Of a DNA stretch of 64,000 bases, positions 48,684 through 61,043 are shown piece by piece. The notes beneath the pieces were generated by a model, which was given only the letters and a program-made list of their open reading frames with translations, did not search any database and was not told where the DNA came from. Both the position numbers and the translations under genes were made by a program. The stretch is from Grammothele lineata (taxonomy: Eukaryota > Basidiomycota > Agaricomycetes > Polyporales > Polyporaceae), in NCBI GenBank assembly GCA_002150815.3, contig NDFF03000109.1, forward strand, positions 1-64,000. The letters are read 5' to 3'. Each line of letters opens with the position of its first letter. Position 1 is the first letter of the stretch.

Positions 48684-49676
48684 CTATAGCTTCCTGCGGA
48701 CGCTCTGCGATACGAAAGTGAGTAGCCTCCGAGCTTGCACACAGGAAGCTAGGACGCTCACACCGCATGCGGCGCAGGGTGTCTTAAAGTTCTCACACAA
48801 GCATTGGGAGGTTCTCAGTTAGATCATAGAAGGTGGCTCAAAGCGGCTATCCGATTGACCGTCTGCACGGACGATGCGTACCGATAGACTCTGCGCTGCG
48901 TCATTGGCCTGTTTCAGCGATGCGCTCGGGCGTGTAATGGGAATCCTACTTTCGCGCTTGTCTCGTGCTTTTTTGTATGGCCGTCTATTGACCGTCCTTG
49001 TTCTGCTCAGATAAAGTGCTCATATGACCCGTCGCATAATGGCTTCAATGCAGAGACACGAGTTGCTATCTCCGGCTGCGGGTGTTTCAGACATGCTGTC
49101 GACGACGGTGCGAACGCTGGGATGACACAGCCCAGGGGAGATGCGAGAGATGGCAGGTACTGACGCAAGACATCTTGCATCAGTGGCCAGGACGGGAGGA
49201 GTTGGGGCTGTGCGCCCAGAGTGAGGTGAGTCAGTGAGTCTGACGTGTACTGCTTGGTTGCCCCATCGAAGAGACTCGTCCTGTGTGTAGATTGAGACGG
49301 CAAGTGGGTGCGTGGCGAAGAATGCGGCGGGGGCAATTGTGGGTCGTTTGTGGACGTACGAGTGCAACGTGTGTGTAGCACGGCGCCTGGTGGAACAAAG
49401 GGCGACAAAAGGCTCGAGGGCCAGGGCGCCCGGAGGCGTGGAAGGAGCAACAATGGCTGCGGCGTGTCCACGCTTCGGCCAGATCGGGCGCCACCCAAAC
49501 GGGCTATAAAGGATGGGCTCTTGTCACATCTCCGTCTCCCCCTCCGAACAGAGATCGCCTCTCTCCTGCGCTAACCATCCAGTCCGCTCCTGTCCGGCGC
49601 CCGCTTGTGCTCGAGCCTCGTTGTCCCCACGCACCCGCTTGCGCTTTTTCTTCTCACTTTCACCCGCGAAACAAAT
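48684..49676. other. Intergenic region
   Basis: No gene was recognised. A TATA box (CTATAAAG, 49504-49511) lies about 170 nt upstream of the next ATG. Confidence 0.5.
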
Positions 49677-50242
49677 ATGGCTCGCTTGACCCGTGCAGCG
49701 CCCAAGGCGGCGTGGAGCTCCCGCCAGAAGGCGGCCTCTTCGAGCAAAGAGGAGGACCATCAGAAACATTTTGCCTCCGAGTCCGAGGCTAGCGATTTGT
49801 CCGAGGGCGACTCGGGATCCGAATACATGCCCGATAGCGAGCCTGAGACTGAAGATAAGTTTGAAGAGTACAAATTCGAGGTAACGTCTTGTCGGCGATT
49901 GCGGCGTTGCAGCGGGCACTGACAACCGGATGTACACAGCCCCGCGAAAACGTGTGGGTGAGACCCAAGGGCAGCCCAGAGTGGTACCGCGGCAGGATCA
50001 TGAAAGTCCAGCCGCCCTCGCGAGAGAGCAAGGTACGGCCCTCGCGTGCAACGTCATCATGCACATGTAGGGCGAGAAAGCTGACCGTCGTGCTCCTTGC
50101 TCCGCAGAAACGAGGCCCGCTGTACCTCGTCGTCTTCCGGCGACAGTTCACAAACATGCGCAACAACTTTGCGCCGCGCGAGGGCACGATCCGCCCAGAC
50201 ACGCCTCGTGTCCGCGCTCTCATCTTCAACGCTGGCGCATGA
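49677..50242 (+). CDS. Small protein with acidic N-terminus and SH3/Tudor-like basic C-terminal half
   Basis: Three exons join in phase: 49677-49880, 49940-50032 and 50108-50242, giving 143 residues. The first 68 residues are Ser/Glu/Asp-rich (SESEASDLSEGDSGSEY) after a short basic start. The rest (ENVWVRPKGSPEWYRGRIMK, LYLVVFRRQFTNMRNNFAPR) reads like a small SH3/Tudor/PWWP-type barrel with a basic tail; this fold assignment is a guess from the W-x-R-G-R-I pattern. Introns are GTAACG...CACAG and GTACGG...CGCAG. An acidic-then-barrel layout would fit a chromatin-associated protein, without proof. Confidence 0.75.
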
Positions 50243-50788
50243 CGCTAGTGGCGTCGCAGTCGCAGTCGTGCCTATTTTCTGCTGTTTCTTGCTTGGACCT
50301 GCACCGTTTTTCCTTCGTCGTCGTGATCTAAAAACCATTTGTATCTATGGTATACCACCCGCACTCATACCCATATCACTGTATCGCTGCATCCCTACCA
50401 CGATTACTTATTAGCTTCGAGACTTCGAGTTCCTGGACACCATCTCTATGCTACATGCGTACTATATAAAACTATCTAGCCCTAGGCCTTCTCATGCAAT
50501 GATTGTTGAATGCATCTTCATGGTCATTCGGTCGCCCGATAGTGTCCCGGAAGCTGCAAGTGACTAGCGTTGAGTCGGACCTTGGGAGGGCCTGGGGTTC
50601 GGGCTCGTTCGACTGGGCTCGAGGCAGGTTCGAGGCACACGAGGCAGTCCAGTGCCACCGAGCGCCGACCCTCGGTGCATTAGGCGCCCAATACCCGCTT
50701 AGCTAGAGTTTGCGCCACAGTACTTGCCATTGCGTTCTCTTCCTCCTTCCCCTTCCTTTGCTCGTCCTGCCCCGTCTTCGCCACCAAG
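50243..50788. other. Intergenic region
   Basis: AT-richer spacer containing the 3' region of the small gene and the CAND1 promoter. No gene was recognised. Confidence 0.5.
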
Positions 50789-53700
50789 ATGACGAAGACA
50801 TACATCATGAACGGTCTGGTGGAGAAGGTACACGCCCTGGTCTTTGCGCTATGCCAACGCTAACGCGCGCGATCGCCTAGATGCAATCCCCAGACCAGGA
50901 CTTCCGGTGCGTGACCGCGTCCTAAAGGGGACGCGTATGCGCCGCCGCTCATGCGCATCGCGCCAGGTACATGGGTCTGAATGACCTGCTTGCGGAGATC
51001 AAGCAGGATCCAAACAGCTTCCTGGGCGATGAGGCCATGGAGAACAAAGTCCTCCGACAAGTCCTCGCGCTTGTCGAGGACAAGATATCCGAGGTTAAGA
51101 ATCAGGCGGTCAAGTGGTGCGCCTCTCGCACACCTCTATGTGTGCATACCTGAGATTGAGATGTACCTGTCGTCAGCTTGGGTCAACTCATCAAGATCAT
51201 CCGCGAGAGCCAGATGGAGCTCGTCGTCGACAAGCTGATCGAATTCTCCGCCGGGAACGATGAGGAGCTCAGGGACATCGCCGGTCTTGGTACGTGCTCG
51301 CGTTTTGGGACATTGGACGAGGCTGCAACGGGTATATACAGCACTAAAGACCATCACGTCTGAACTCCCAACCGAGGGCAAGATCGCGACCAAGGCATGC
51401 GAGAAGCTCACCCCGAAGCTCCTCGGGCAAATAGCCAACGTGAGCACGCGACCTACATGCGTCTCTGCTATCGCGGACGCGCTGATCCCCGCTTCACAGA
51501 CCCGCACCCCTCCAGAAACGCTCATCGAGACGCTCTCGATCCTGTCGATCCTGATCACCCGTTTCCCCGCGTACCTCGTCCACGTCGAGCCCCAGCCCGT
51601 GGAGGTGCTCACGCCCATCCTGGACCACCCGCGGTCCGCGGTGCGCAAGCGGGCGATCACGACGCTGGCGCAGTTCCTGCCGCACTCGCAGCCGCAGCTC
51701 TTCGCGTCGCTCTTGGGCAGGAGCATCTTGCCCGGGCTGGCGCCGAACGCGAACGTCGAGAAGCAGCGCACGGTCGTGCAGCTCGTCGCGGCCGTCGCGC
51801 GGCACTCCCCGCACCAGATTGCGCCGTCGTTAGGGGAGATTGCGCCCAGCGTCCTCAAGGATTCGCAGCGAGAAGACGAGGAGCTGCGCGAGAGTTGTTT
51901 GCAGGTAGCTCTCTTTCAGAGTTCTGCGTTGGAGCTGTGCAGTGATCTTCTTTTCGAAGGCTCTTGAAGCCCTTGTTCTCAGGTGTCCCAGTGAGATCAC
52001 GCCCTTCTTGAACTCAATTGTCCAAGTAGGGAACCAGTACATCAAGTATGACCCTGTGCGTGCCAAACAACTGGTAAAGTTTCAGTGGTGTATATTGACC
52101 TAGTGATAGAACTATGCCGGCGACGATGATGACGAAGATGAGGAGATGGCCGACGCTGATGATGACGAAGACGAGGATCTTGGTGACGAGTAAGTGCCAA
52201 ATCTCCGTGCTTTACTTCACATGCTCATACAGGTGCTAGGTATGAAGACGACGAGGATACCTCATACAAGATTCGACGTTCGGCTACCAAACTCCTTGCT
52301 GCGGTAATTGGCACGCGGCCAGAACTTCTCACGACTCTCTACAAGGTGGTGTCGCCTATCCTCATCTCCCGTTTCGGTGACCGTGAAGAGACTGTCCGTC
52401 TGGAAGTATGGGCCACGTACGGAATCCTCTTGAACCAGACCGGCGTATACGGCGGCGCGCCTCAAAGTAGTGCAGAGCACGCCGTCGGCGGTAAGCGCAA
52501 GCGGGAGGAGGGCATGGAGGTCGAGGAGAGTCCATACACCCTCCTTCAGTCCCAGGTACCCTCGCTTGCGAAAGCGTTGCTGGGCCAGATGAAACCGCCG
52601 AAGACGCCCCCGGCCACTCTCGAGGCTGGGTTCTCCCTCCTGCATAAGCTGCTCTCCGTGCTACCCGGCTGTCTAGCGAGCCAGTCCACCCAGATCATCT
52701 CCAGCGGAAAGTCCGTCCTGTCCTCCTCGTCACGGTCGAGCTCGGCGACGCTGCAGGTCACCTGCATGTCCTTCCTCGCCCTCTTCTTCGCCAAGCACGC
52801 CCCGCCCGTGTACGCGGCACAGCTCGACGCGATCACTCCCGCGCTGCTGTCCGCGCTTGCGGAGAAGCACCCGCGCATCGCGTCCGAGGCGTTCCGCGAC
52901 TTCTCCGCGCTCCTCAACGCGATGCAGCCCGTCAAGGGCGGCGCGTGGCTCGACCGCGTGTACGAGGAGGCGGTGAGAAGGCTGAGCAACCACGACACGG
53001 ACGCGGAGGTGCGCGGGTGCGCGGAGGAGGTCGTCGGGGACTTGTGGATCGCGGCGACGGACGTGTTGAAGACGAAGAACAGGAAAGAGTGGGAGTATAT
53101 CTGTCGTACGACGGGCCGCACAGACGGCGCGGTCAGTGTTGTGACGAAGGTAGCGACGAAGGTGGATATTGGGGACGAGTGGGTCAACGGTGCGGTCGAG
53201 TGGGTCTCGGTCCTGCTCAAGAAGAGCGGGCGGACAGGCAAGGTGGAGATCTTCAACTGCTTGGATGCGTTGTTGAGGCGGTGAGTATTTGCATGAGACT
53301 TGCATCTGCCCTTTACACGGACTTATTCGTGGAATCTTCAGATACACCGCAATTCCTGCCGACCTCCCCGCGAACTTGATCCCGACGCTGAAGGCGTACA
53401 TCAACCCTGTGGATATCGTCCTTCTTGGTGCAGCGGTGGACATCTACGCCCTCCTTCTCGAGCTCGCCCCGCAGACGGCGTTCGTCGAGATCGAGCGCGA
53501 CGTGCTGCCCGACCTGTACGGCATCGCCTACTCGCCGACGCTCGCGGGCGCGCCGTTCGAGGCCCTGCTCGCGTTCTTCGCCGCGCTCGTCGAGGCGGAC
53601 ATGCAGATCGCAACGCACGTCGTGCCGAACCTGGTGTCTGCGGTCGAGAAGGTGCCGAAGAGCGAGGCGTCGCTGACGAACGTGGCCAAGTGCGTGGGCC

Positions 53701-55217
53701 AGGTCGTGAAGGCCCAGCGGGCGGTGGCGGCGGGGACGATCGCGGAGTTTGGGAAGCATTTGAAGGTGGGTGGTGTGTTCATTGAGTTGAGAGGAGACCG
53801 ACTGACGGTGTATGCCGACCAGCCCACTTCGAAGGCGAAGACGCCCCAGGTCGTCCTCAGCTTGCTAGTCGTTGGAGAAATCGGTCGCTTCGTGTGAGTA
53901 TAACCGAGTGCACTCATACTGATCGTACTGACGGGATGTGCTAGCGACATGTCTCCTCAACAAGAGATCTTCAATCAAGCCATCGAGCGGTTCACAGCAG
54001 AACAGGAGGAAGTCCGCACGGCTGCCGCATTCGCGGCGGGCAATATCGCCGTAGGGAACTTGCACCACTTCCTGCCGCTCATCGTCAAGATGGTCGAGCA
54101 TGACCAGGAGAAGCGTCTTCTTTCTCTGCATGCGATTAAGGAGGTCGTCACCCACTGCTCGCACGGGCAGCTCGAGACGGTCGCAGACATGCTATGGACG
54201 CCGTTGTTCGAGAACTCGGAGAACCAGGAGGAGGCGACTCGTAACGTCGCGGCGGCCTGTCTCGGAAAGCTTACGACCACGCATCCGGGACGTTATCTGC
54301 CGCAGCTGCATGTGAGATGTTTTCAGGACTACTGTGTCAATGGCTGGTAACTAACAGCTATCTAGGCCCGTATCACGGATCCCAACCCGGCAACAAGGGC
54401 GACTGTGCTGTCTGCAATTCGTTACACGTTCGCGGAGAATGCGCGGCAGTTCGACGAGCTGCTCGGCGCCGTCATTATGGACTTCCTGTCACTTCTCTCT
54501 GACCCTGATCTGGTAGGTTTCGTATACGATCATCGCGGACTTCTCACTGACCGATGATGCAGATGGTTCGCCGCCTAGCGCTTTCTGCTCTGAACTCCGC
54601 TGCTCGCTCGAGGGCCCACCTCATCCGCGACCACCTACCGACGCTGCTGTCGAGTCTCTACAAGGAGACGGTCGTTAACCTCGACCTCATCCGCACCGTT
54701 CAGATGGGTCCCTGGACTCACAAGGTCGACGATGGCCTCGATGCTCGCAAAACCGCGTATGAAACGCTTTACACTCTCGTAAGTTCAGCTGGGAAGATGT
54801 CACTGAAGTTACAGTACTCATTTCCTATCATAGCTGGACACGTGCCTCTCAAAGCTGGATCTGCACGAGTTCCTCAGCCGGGTTGTCGCCGGCCTCGCGG
54901 ACGAGTCAGACGAAGTCAAGGTGATCTGCCACATGATGCTGTTCCGACTCGCCCAGGTCGCGCCGACGGCGGTCGCGCAACGATTGGACGACCTGACGCC
55001 GCCGCTGGAGAAGAGCATGAAGGGACCGGCGGTCACGAAGGACACGGTGAAGCAGGACCTGGAGCGCACGGCGGAGCTGCAGCGGAGCACGCTCCGGGCC
55101 GTCGCGGCGCTGAGCAAGATCAGCCAGCAGGGCGCGAGCCCCAAGTTCGACGTGTTCGTGGCGACGACGGCGAAGTCGCCAGAATGGGGCCTTGAGTTCA
55201 GGGAATTGGTCGGTTAA
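50789..55217 (+). CDS. CAND1: Cullin-associated NEDD8-dissociated protein 1 (TIP120)
   Basis: Fourteen exons join in phase (50789-50827, 50881-50906, 50967-51116, 51177-51289, 51342-51904, 51960-52055, 52110-52189, 52240-53280, 53342-53765, 53823-53893, 53945-54311, 54366-54512, 54563-54778, 54834-55217), giving 1238 residues, close to human CAND1. It is a HEAT-repeat superhelix. The N-terminal NGLVEKMQSPDQDFRYMGL, the acidic loop (YAGDDDDEDEEMADADDDED) and the SYKIRRSATKLLAAVI block that follows are CAND1 hallmarks, and the C-terminal HEAT repeats are complete. CAND1 binds un-neddylated cullins and exchanges F-box/Skp1 modules. Two of the first exons are very short (39 and 26 nt). The F-box gene in the window belongs to the same pathway type, but no direct link is shown. 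Confidence 0.95.
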
Positions 55218-55595
55218 GGAGGGAGGATGTCCGTATCGGAGCTGGGGAAAGTGTATGAGGCCGAACTCGAATCTGCTGTAGCCAATGTGTCATGTCATCG
55301 ATACTGAACAGTGTATTACTATTCCATAGGCGGTGTCCAGCACAGTGCTCGTGACCACACTGCCTCTGGCGAGGTTGTGTTGCCGGAGGACGGACCTTGG
55401 GTCGGGTCGGGACTCGGATGGCAGGCGCGCGCGATGGACGGTGCTGGCTGAGATCCGTCGAGTGAGTTCCGTTCGAGCGTCGGTCGGGCGCGTCATCCTA
55501 TTCCCGCCTCATAACGTGCTCCGACCATCCATGGACGCCACTGCTATCTCGCCATCTCTCTCTCTCTCGCTGCAGCCTACTATCGACCAACACGA
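55218..55595. other. Intergenic region with PUT1 promoter
   Basis: Holds the CAND1 3' end and the leader of the first proline dehydrogenase gene, including a (TC)n run near 55556. No gene. Confidence 0.5.
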
Positions 55596-57788
55596 ATGCT
55601 GTTAGGCCGCGGCGCACCCGCACTCAAACCCAAAGTTTTCAAGTTCAACTCCCCCTATTGGCGACCGTCCTCGCGCACGCTCTCCTCCAATGCCGCTCCT
55701 CCGCGAGTGTTAACCTCCCGACGCGTCGTCGGTGCGGCTGTTGTGGCCGCAGCGGCCGGCGGATCTCTGTATGTTCGAGCGAACGCTCCCATACGCGCCG
55801 ACTCTGAAGAGCACGACAACTTGAAGAGCCCAGAGGGTACTTTGGCCCAGGCTCCCCTCTCGGAACTCGTCAGGACGTACGTCGTGTACTCGCTCTGCTC
55901 GATCCCCGCGCTCGTGGACTGGTCGCCCGCGATCCTGTCGACACTCATGGCTGTGCCCGGGCTGAAGCAGCTCACGGAAGCCGTGGTTCGCGTGACGTTC
56001 TTCGACCAGGTACGTCCCGTGCCCTTAAGTGTGCGGTTGTCGTGAATCGTGATGGCGCTGAGGCACGTGAAAACGCATACATAGTTCGTTGGCGGCGATG
56101 CGGCAGAGGACGCGATCCCGGTTCTTGAACGGCTTCGTGCGCAGAACAAGGGCGCGCTGTTTGTGTACAGCGTAGAGGTCGATGAATCCGAGGCGGCGGG
56201 GAAGGCATCGGGCATGGCTGCGGAGCAGAAGGCTGCGGCGCACAAGCAGATCGTGCACGAGACTCTCCATTGTCTTGACGTCGCGAGCGCGTTCGAGGAG
56301 AAGCATGCCCACGGGCACACAGGACGCGGGACGTGGGTAGCAATCAAGCTGGTATGTTTTTGTTTGTTAACAGAAGTCTGGAACTGAAACTGAACCCGGC
56401 CTATCTATAGAGTGCTATGGTCCCGGATGCAGAGGCTTTGCGCAGGCTATCCAAGCACCTCGTAGACACACGGCCCCAGAGCGTACCTCGCGTTGTCTTT
56501 CCAGGCTGCCCATTATCTTCCGACCTCGACGTTTTGTCGTCTGGGATCGCGAACAGCGCTCTCACTCCAACAGACATATCGGCCCTGCGGGAACTACGAG
56601 AAGACCTTCATGCTATATGCGAACGCGCTCAAGCTGCAGGCATCCGTATCACAGTTGACGCAGAACACAGGTAAGACAGTCCGATATAGTATGCGCATGT
56701 CTGGCTGACGATTCCATGTTCTCGCAGTTGGTACCAGGTCAGTACATGTATGCAGGGAAATGGTTTCTCGGGATCGTACTAACTGAGTCCCAGCCTGCAA
56801 TCGATGCCTTTGCGCTAGACATGATGCGCCGATTCAACAAGCTCCCCGCGCCCCGTAAGCGCACCTGGTTCGGCTTCGGAGCAGTCAGCGACGTTCCATC
56901 ACAAAGCATACAGCCTCTCGTCTACAACACCTTCCAGGCATACCTTCGTCGGTACGTTCTATTCATGCGTCACATCGCGGGTAGACTGACAGTGGCCTTC
57001 CATTAGCACTCCGGAATATCTCTCACAGAGCCTTGCCATCGCTCGTGCCGAAGGTTTCGCGTTAGGAGTGAAGCTCGTGCGCGGGGCCTACCACCCACAC
57101 GAAATTGAGGTGCACAAAGCGGCTTGCGCTACCCGCACCCCCGGTTCTCCTCCGTCTGGCAGTCACGAGCTCTCCATCTCCCCAGACAACCTGCCACCAG
57201 TATGGCTCGCAAAGAACGAGACGGACACGTGCTACAACTCCGCCGTGCGCACGTTGATCGCGCTCGTCCGGCAAGACGTGGATGCAACGAAGAAGGGCTC
57301 CGCGCCGCCGTCCATCGGCGTACTGTTCGGCACGCACAACTGGGACAGCGCAAACCTTGTGGTCGACGAGCTGGTGAAGCAGGGGCTAGCCACTCACGAA
57401 GTCGACGACGTAGTGAGCGTGAGCGACGCCGCTATGCAGCGTGTCGTGGTGTCGCAGTTGTATGGTAGGTGCCCCGCTCTGCTACTGCTTATCTGCGTGC
57501 TAAACCATCTATTGGTAGGCATGTCTGATGAGCTCACGGATCACATTGCTCGTCGGGCTCGGTCCTCGTCGCCCTTCGTACTGAAGTATCTCCCTTACGG
57601 CAACCTCACTGAGGTCGGTATCTTCCGTCGTGTGATTCGCTATAGCCAGAAATTAATACGTCTTGTTACAGGTAATGCCGTACCTCAGTCGTCGTGCCAT
57701 AGAGAACAAATCGGTTCTTGGCAATGGCGGCGCGGCATTGGAACGCAAGCGTGCAGCATCCGCCATCGCATCTCGTTTATTTGGATGA
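55596..57788 (+). CDS. PUT1: Proline dehydrogenase, mitochondrial (copy 1)
   Basis: Eight exons join in phase (55596-56009, 56085-56351, 56411-56670, 56728-56737, 56794-56951, 57007-57464, 57519-57613, 57672-57788), giving 592 residues. The enzyme oxidises proline to pyrroline-5-carboxylate using FAD. Hallmarks are RRFNKLPAP, GVKLVRGAYHPHE, VLFGTHNW and YLSRRAIENKSVLG near the C-terminus. The N-terminus is basic and Ser/Arg-rich (a likely mitochondrial targeting sequence), with a hydrophobic stretch VVGAAVVAAAAGG just after. The Pro/Ser-rich insert after GAYHPHE varies between the two copies. Exon 4 is a 10-nt microexon. A paralogue lies immediately downstream in the same orientation. Confidence 0.95.
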
Positions 57789-58398
57789 CATTGACATTGC
57801 CTCTGTTCGAACGGTTACAATTTGGGACTAATAATTGCCGAACATCCTGAGACGAACCATTATATCTATACGTCAATGTAATTCTAGAATAGACTGACTA
57901 GAAAAGCCAGTTGGATGATCGACCAGCGGATTGTTTCCTCGCAGCCCCTAGTCACATGACCGCGTCCAGCATTCGAACTGCCACCTTTGGACTCGCCAAG
58001 CTCTGCCTCTTTCCACCATTGACAACTTTCTCCTGGCGCCCTGAAATACAAGTTATAGCATCACAAGTGCTTTGTTCCAGGAGCAGGCAAATATGATGAC
58101 GTAGAGGTCTGCGATTAGAGTGGCTAAGTCGGTATTCGGTATCGCGGACCGTTTCAAACGTGTTATCGCTCCGTCCGGCATTGTTCCGAGTCAGTCTTGC
58201 GTTGGCTGCCTGCTCTCGTGCCTCGTTATCTTTCTCGAGAGCTCGCGAAGGTGCGTTCGAATACATATTCGGAAGAGACAACGTGCTCACTCTCGATCGC
58301 CCCATCAGCTCAGCCAGGTCACTTGTACACGTTGCGGCCCGTGGCCATCTCGAACCCCTCGGGCCCTGCCAACGTCGGTCTGTTATCCACCTCCCATA
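57789..58398. other. Intergenic region between the two proline dehydrogenase genes
   Basis: About 610 nt of spacer. No further exon or gene was recognised. Confidence 0.55.
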
Positions 58399-60609
58399 AT
58401 GTCGCTCCTCTCCCTCTCTGCCAGGCGTCTCACGCGTCATTGCGCCGCTCAAGGGGTGCGGTGGTCTTCCACGGCCCCAGTATCTCCAAGATCTAGGCTG
58501 CTGAGCGCACGCGGGCTGGTGGGGCTCGGGCTATTCTCAGGCGCGGCGTACGGGTCAGCCGTATTCATTCAGGACGCCCGTGCGGGCGCGGCGGAGCTTG
58601 AGCAGCTGCAGGCGAAGACGAAGGACATCGCGGTCCGCGAGCGGACGCTATCGCCGCTGTCTGCGCTCGTCAGGACTTACGTCGTCTATTCGTTCTGCTC
58701 GGTCCCTGCTCTTGTAGATTGGGCCCCTGCGATCCTAGAGACGCTTTCTTCGATTCCGGGTTTGAGCGGCATTACGGAAAAGGCCGTGCGTGCGACATTC
58801 TTTGGTCAGGTGAGTGCTACTGCTGTCACAAGCACGTGTGTCTGTACGGTTTACCTGACGCTCCACAGTTTGTGGGAGGAGATACTGCAGAAGATGCGCT
58901 GCCTCTCATTGAAGAGCTTCGGCAGCAGAACGTGGGATGCCTGTTCGCGTATAGTGTCGAAGTAGACGAGGCGGAAGCGTCGGGCCATGGAAACGAGCAA
59001 GATAAGCCCGCAGCATCGGTGCACAAGCAGATCGTGGAAGAAACGTTGCACTGCATTGACGTTGCTGCCGACTACGAGGACAAGTATACGAAGGGACTTG
59101 CAGGAAGGCGGACGTGGGTTGCGATTAAACTGGTTAGTCCTCTTTCAACAGCATCGTGCTCATAGCCCTTGCAACTCACCGAACTATACAGAGCGCGATG
59201 GTCCCGGACGCGGAGACCCTCCGTCGATTCTCGAAGTATCTGGTAGACTCACGCCCACGCATCGCGCCTCCCGTCGCTTTTCCCGGCTGCCCGCTCCCGT
59301 CTGACCTGGACGTGCTCGCATCGGCGCGCAGCGTAGGTCCACTGACTGAGTCCGATATCGCCGTGCTCCGTGAGCTCCGCGACGACCTTATCGCGATCTG
59401 TACGCGCGCGCAGTCGCGTGGGGTGAGGCTTATCTTCGATGCGGAGTATAGGTACGCCGTTTTTGTGGTTCTATCGCTCATTTCGACTAATTACGTTTCG
59501 ATTGTTCAAGTTGGTATGAGGTGGGTCTGCGCCTTAATGTCCCCGGAATGATATCCTTATTGAAAAAGAATAGCCTGCAATAGACGCATTTACACTAGAT
59601 ATGATGCGGCGATTCAACAAGCTACCAGCGACGAGGAAGAAGTCGTGGCTTGGGCGTTCTAAGGCAGCGGAGGCGGGATCTCCTGGCGTTCAACCTCTGA
59701 TTTACGCGACTTACCAAGCATATCTACGCAGGTAAGCGGGTACCTCCACCAGCGCTTTCTACTGCGAACTCGCGTCCGCCTCGTAGAACCCCGGAATACC
59801 TCGCTCAGAGCATCGCCGCAGCGCGCGAGGGCGGCTACTCGCTCGGGGTGAAGCTTGTCCGCGGCGCGTACCACCCGCACGAAGTTGCGGCGCATCCCTC
59901 CGCTACGTCGGAACCGTCAGGCGACAGTCACTCTCTGTCTATCTCCCCTGAGTCCGAACCCCCCGTCTGGACGGAGAAGGCAGACACGGACGCGCGGTAC
60001 AACGCGTGCGTGCGCACCCTCGTCGCGGCCGTGCGCGCCGACGTCGAGTCAGAGGCGAGCAAGGAGAAGCCTGAGACTGAGAAGAAGAACCCCCCAACGA
60101 TCGGGGTGCTCTTCGGGACGCACAACTGGGAGAGCGCGGACTTGATCGTAGACGAGCTCGCGCGGCAGGGCCTCGCGCGCGCGGAGGGGGGTGGCGCGGT
60201 TGCGGTGGGGGATGACGTTGCGGAGAGGGTGACGATGGGCCAGCTGTTTGGTGCGTGTCGTGCCCCGCGAGTTCATGGGAAGGCTGGCTGAGATTTGAGC
60301 GTGGACTCGGACGACGGCAGGGATGACCGCGGTGCTCACGAACTATCTCGTCGACCGCGTAAGGGCGCCATCGCCGTTCGTGATCAAGTATATCCCTTAC
60401 GGCCGTCTCTCAGAGGTGCGCAGTGTTGGCTCTACTTTCAGACTGGGATGCATGCGGAGCTAATTGACACGGCCGACTACGCGCCACTACAGGTCATGCC
60501 GTACTTGGGCAGGCGCGCGATCGAGAACAAGTCCGTGCTGGGCAACGGTGCGGCTGAGGAGGAGCGGCGGCGCGCCGCAGCAGAGATCGTGGCGAGGGTG
60601 TTCGGGTGA
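58399..60609 (+). CDS. PUT1: Proline dehydrogenase, mitochondrial (copy 2)
   Basis: Eight exons join in phase (58399-58809, 58869-59132, 59192-59451, 59511-59520, 59574-59731, 59787-60250, 60321-60415, 60493-60609), giving 592 residues, the same as copy 1. Intron positions and phases match copy 1, and the 10-nt microexon (59511-59520) is conserved. RRFNKLPAT, GVKLVRGAYHPHE, VLFGTHNWESA and YLGRRAIENKSVLG are intact. The N-terminal ~80 residues differ from copy 1 but again look like a targeting sequence with a hydrophobic segment (RGLVGLGLFSGAAYG). The gene is most likely a tandem duplicate whose coding sequence has diverged while its architecture was kept. Confidence 0.95.
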
Positions 60610-61043
60610 ACTTCCTGCGTTATGTGTTGAATCATGGGATAGGGGTTGTAAAGTGTTACTTTGAGCTGTTTGGATGACAAAGTGGACCATATGACTACGG
60701 AGGATTGAGTGGCAGAACGGGTTGTGCGCCTGAGGGGCTATATTGTGTCTGCGGACAGCGTAGATGGTGTACAATTAGCTGGACATGTGATCGACGGTAA
60801 ATGTTTCACGACCGCCTGCACGACGTCGATATCGATCGTCAATGTCATGCGTAAATAGCAGAGACTAACAGCCAAGCCTCGAAGTCTGGGGCCCAGCAAA
60901 GCCGCACAGCCACCACGGATAGAACCAGAAGTCGGATATCTCTTGAGTATCTCCTGAAGAACTTCTTCCATTCTGCTACGCGAACTTACAAGCGGCACAG
61001 TACAACCGTTTTTCGACCGCATACACCGAGACATCGCGTCGGC
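60610..61043. other. Convergent intergenic region
   Basis: Between proline dehydrogenase copy 2 (plus) and the amidase (minus). No gene was recognised. Confidence 0.5.
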
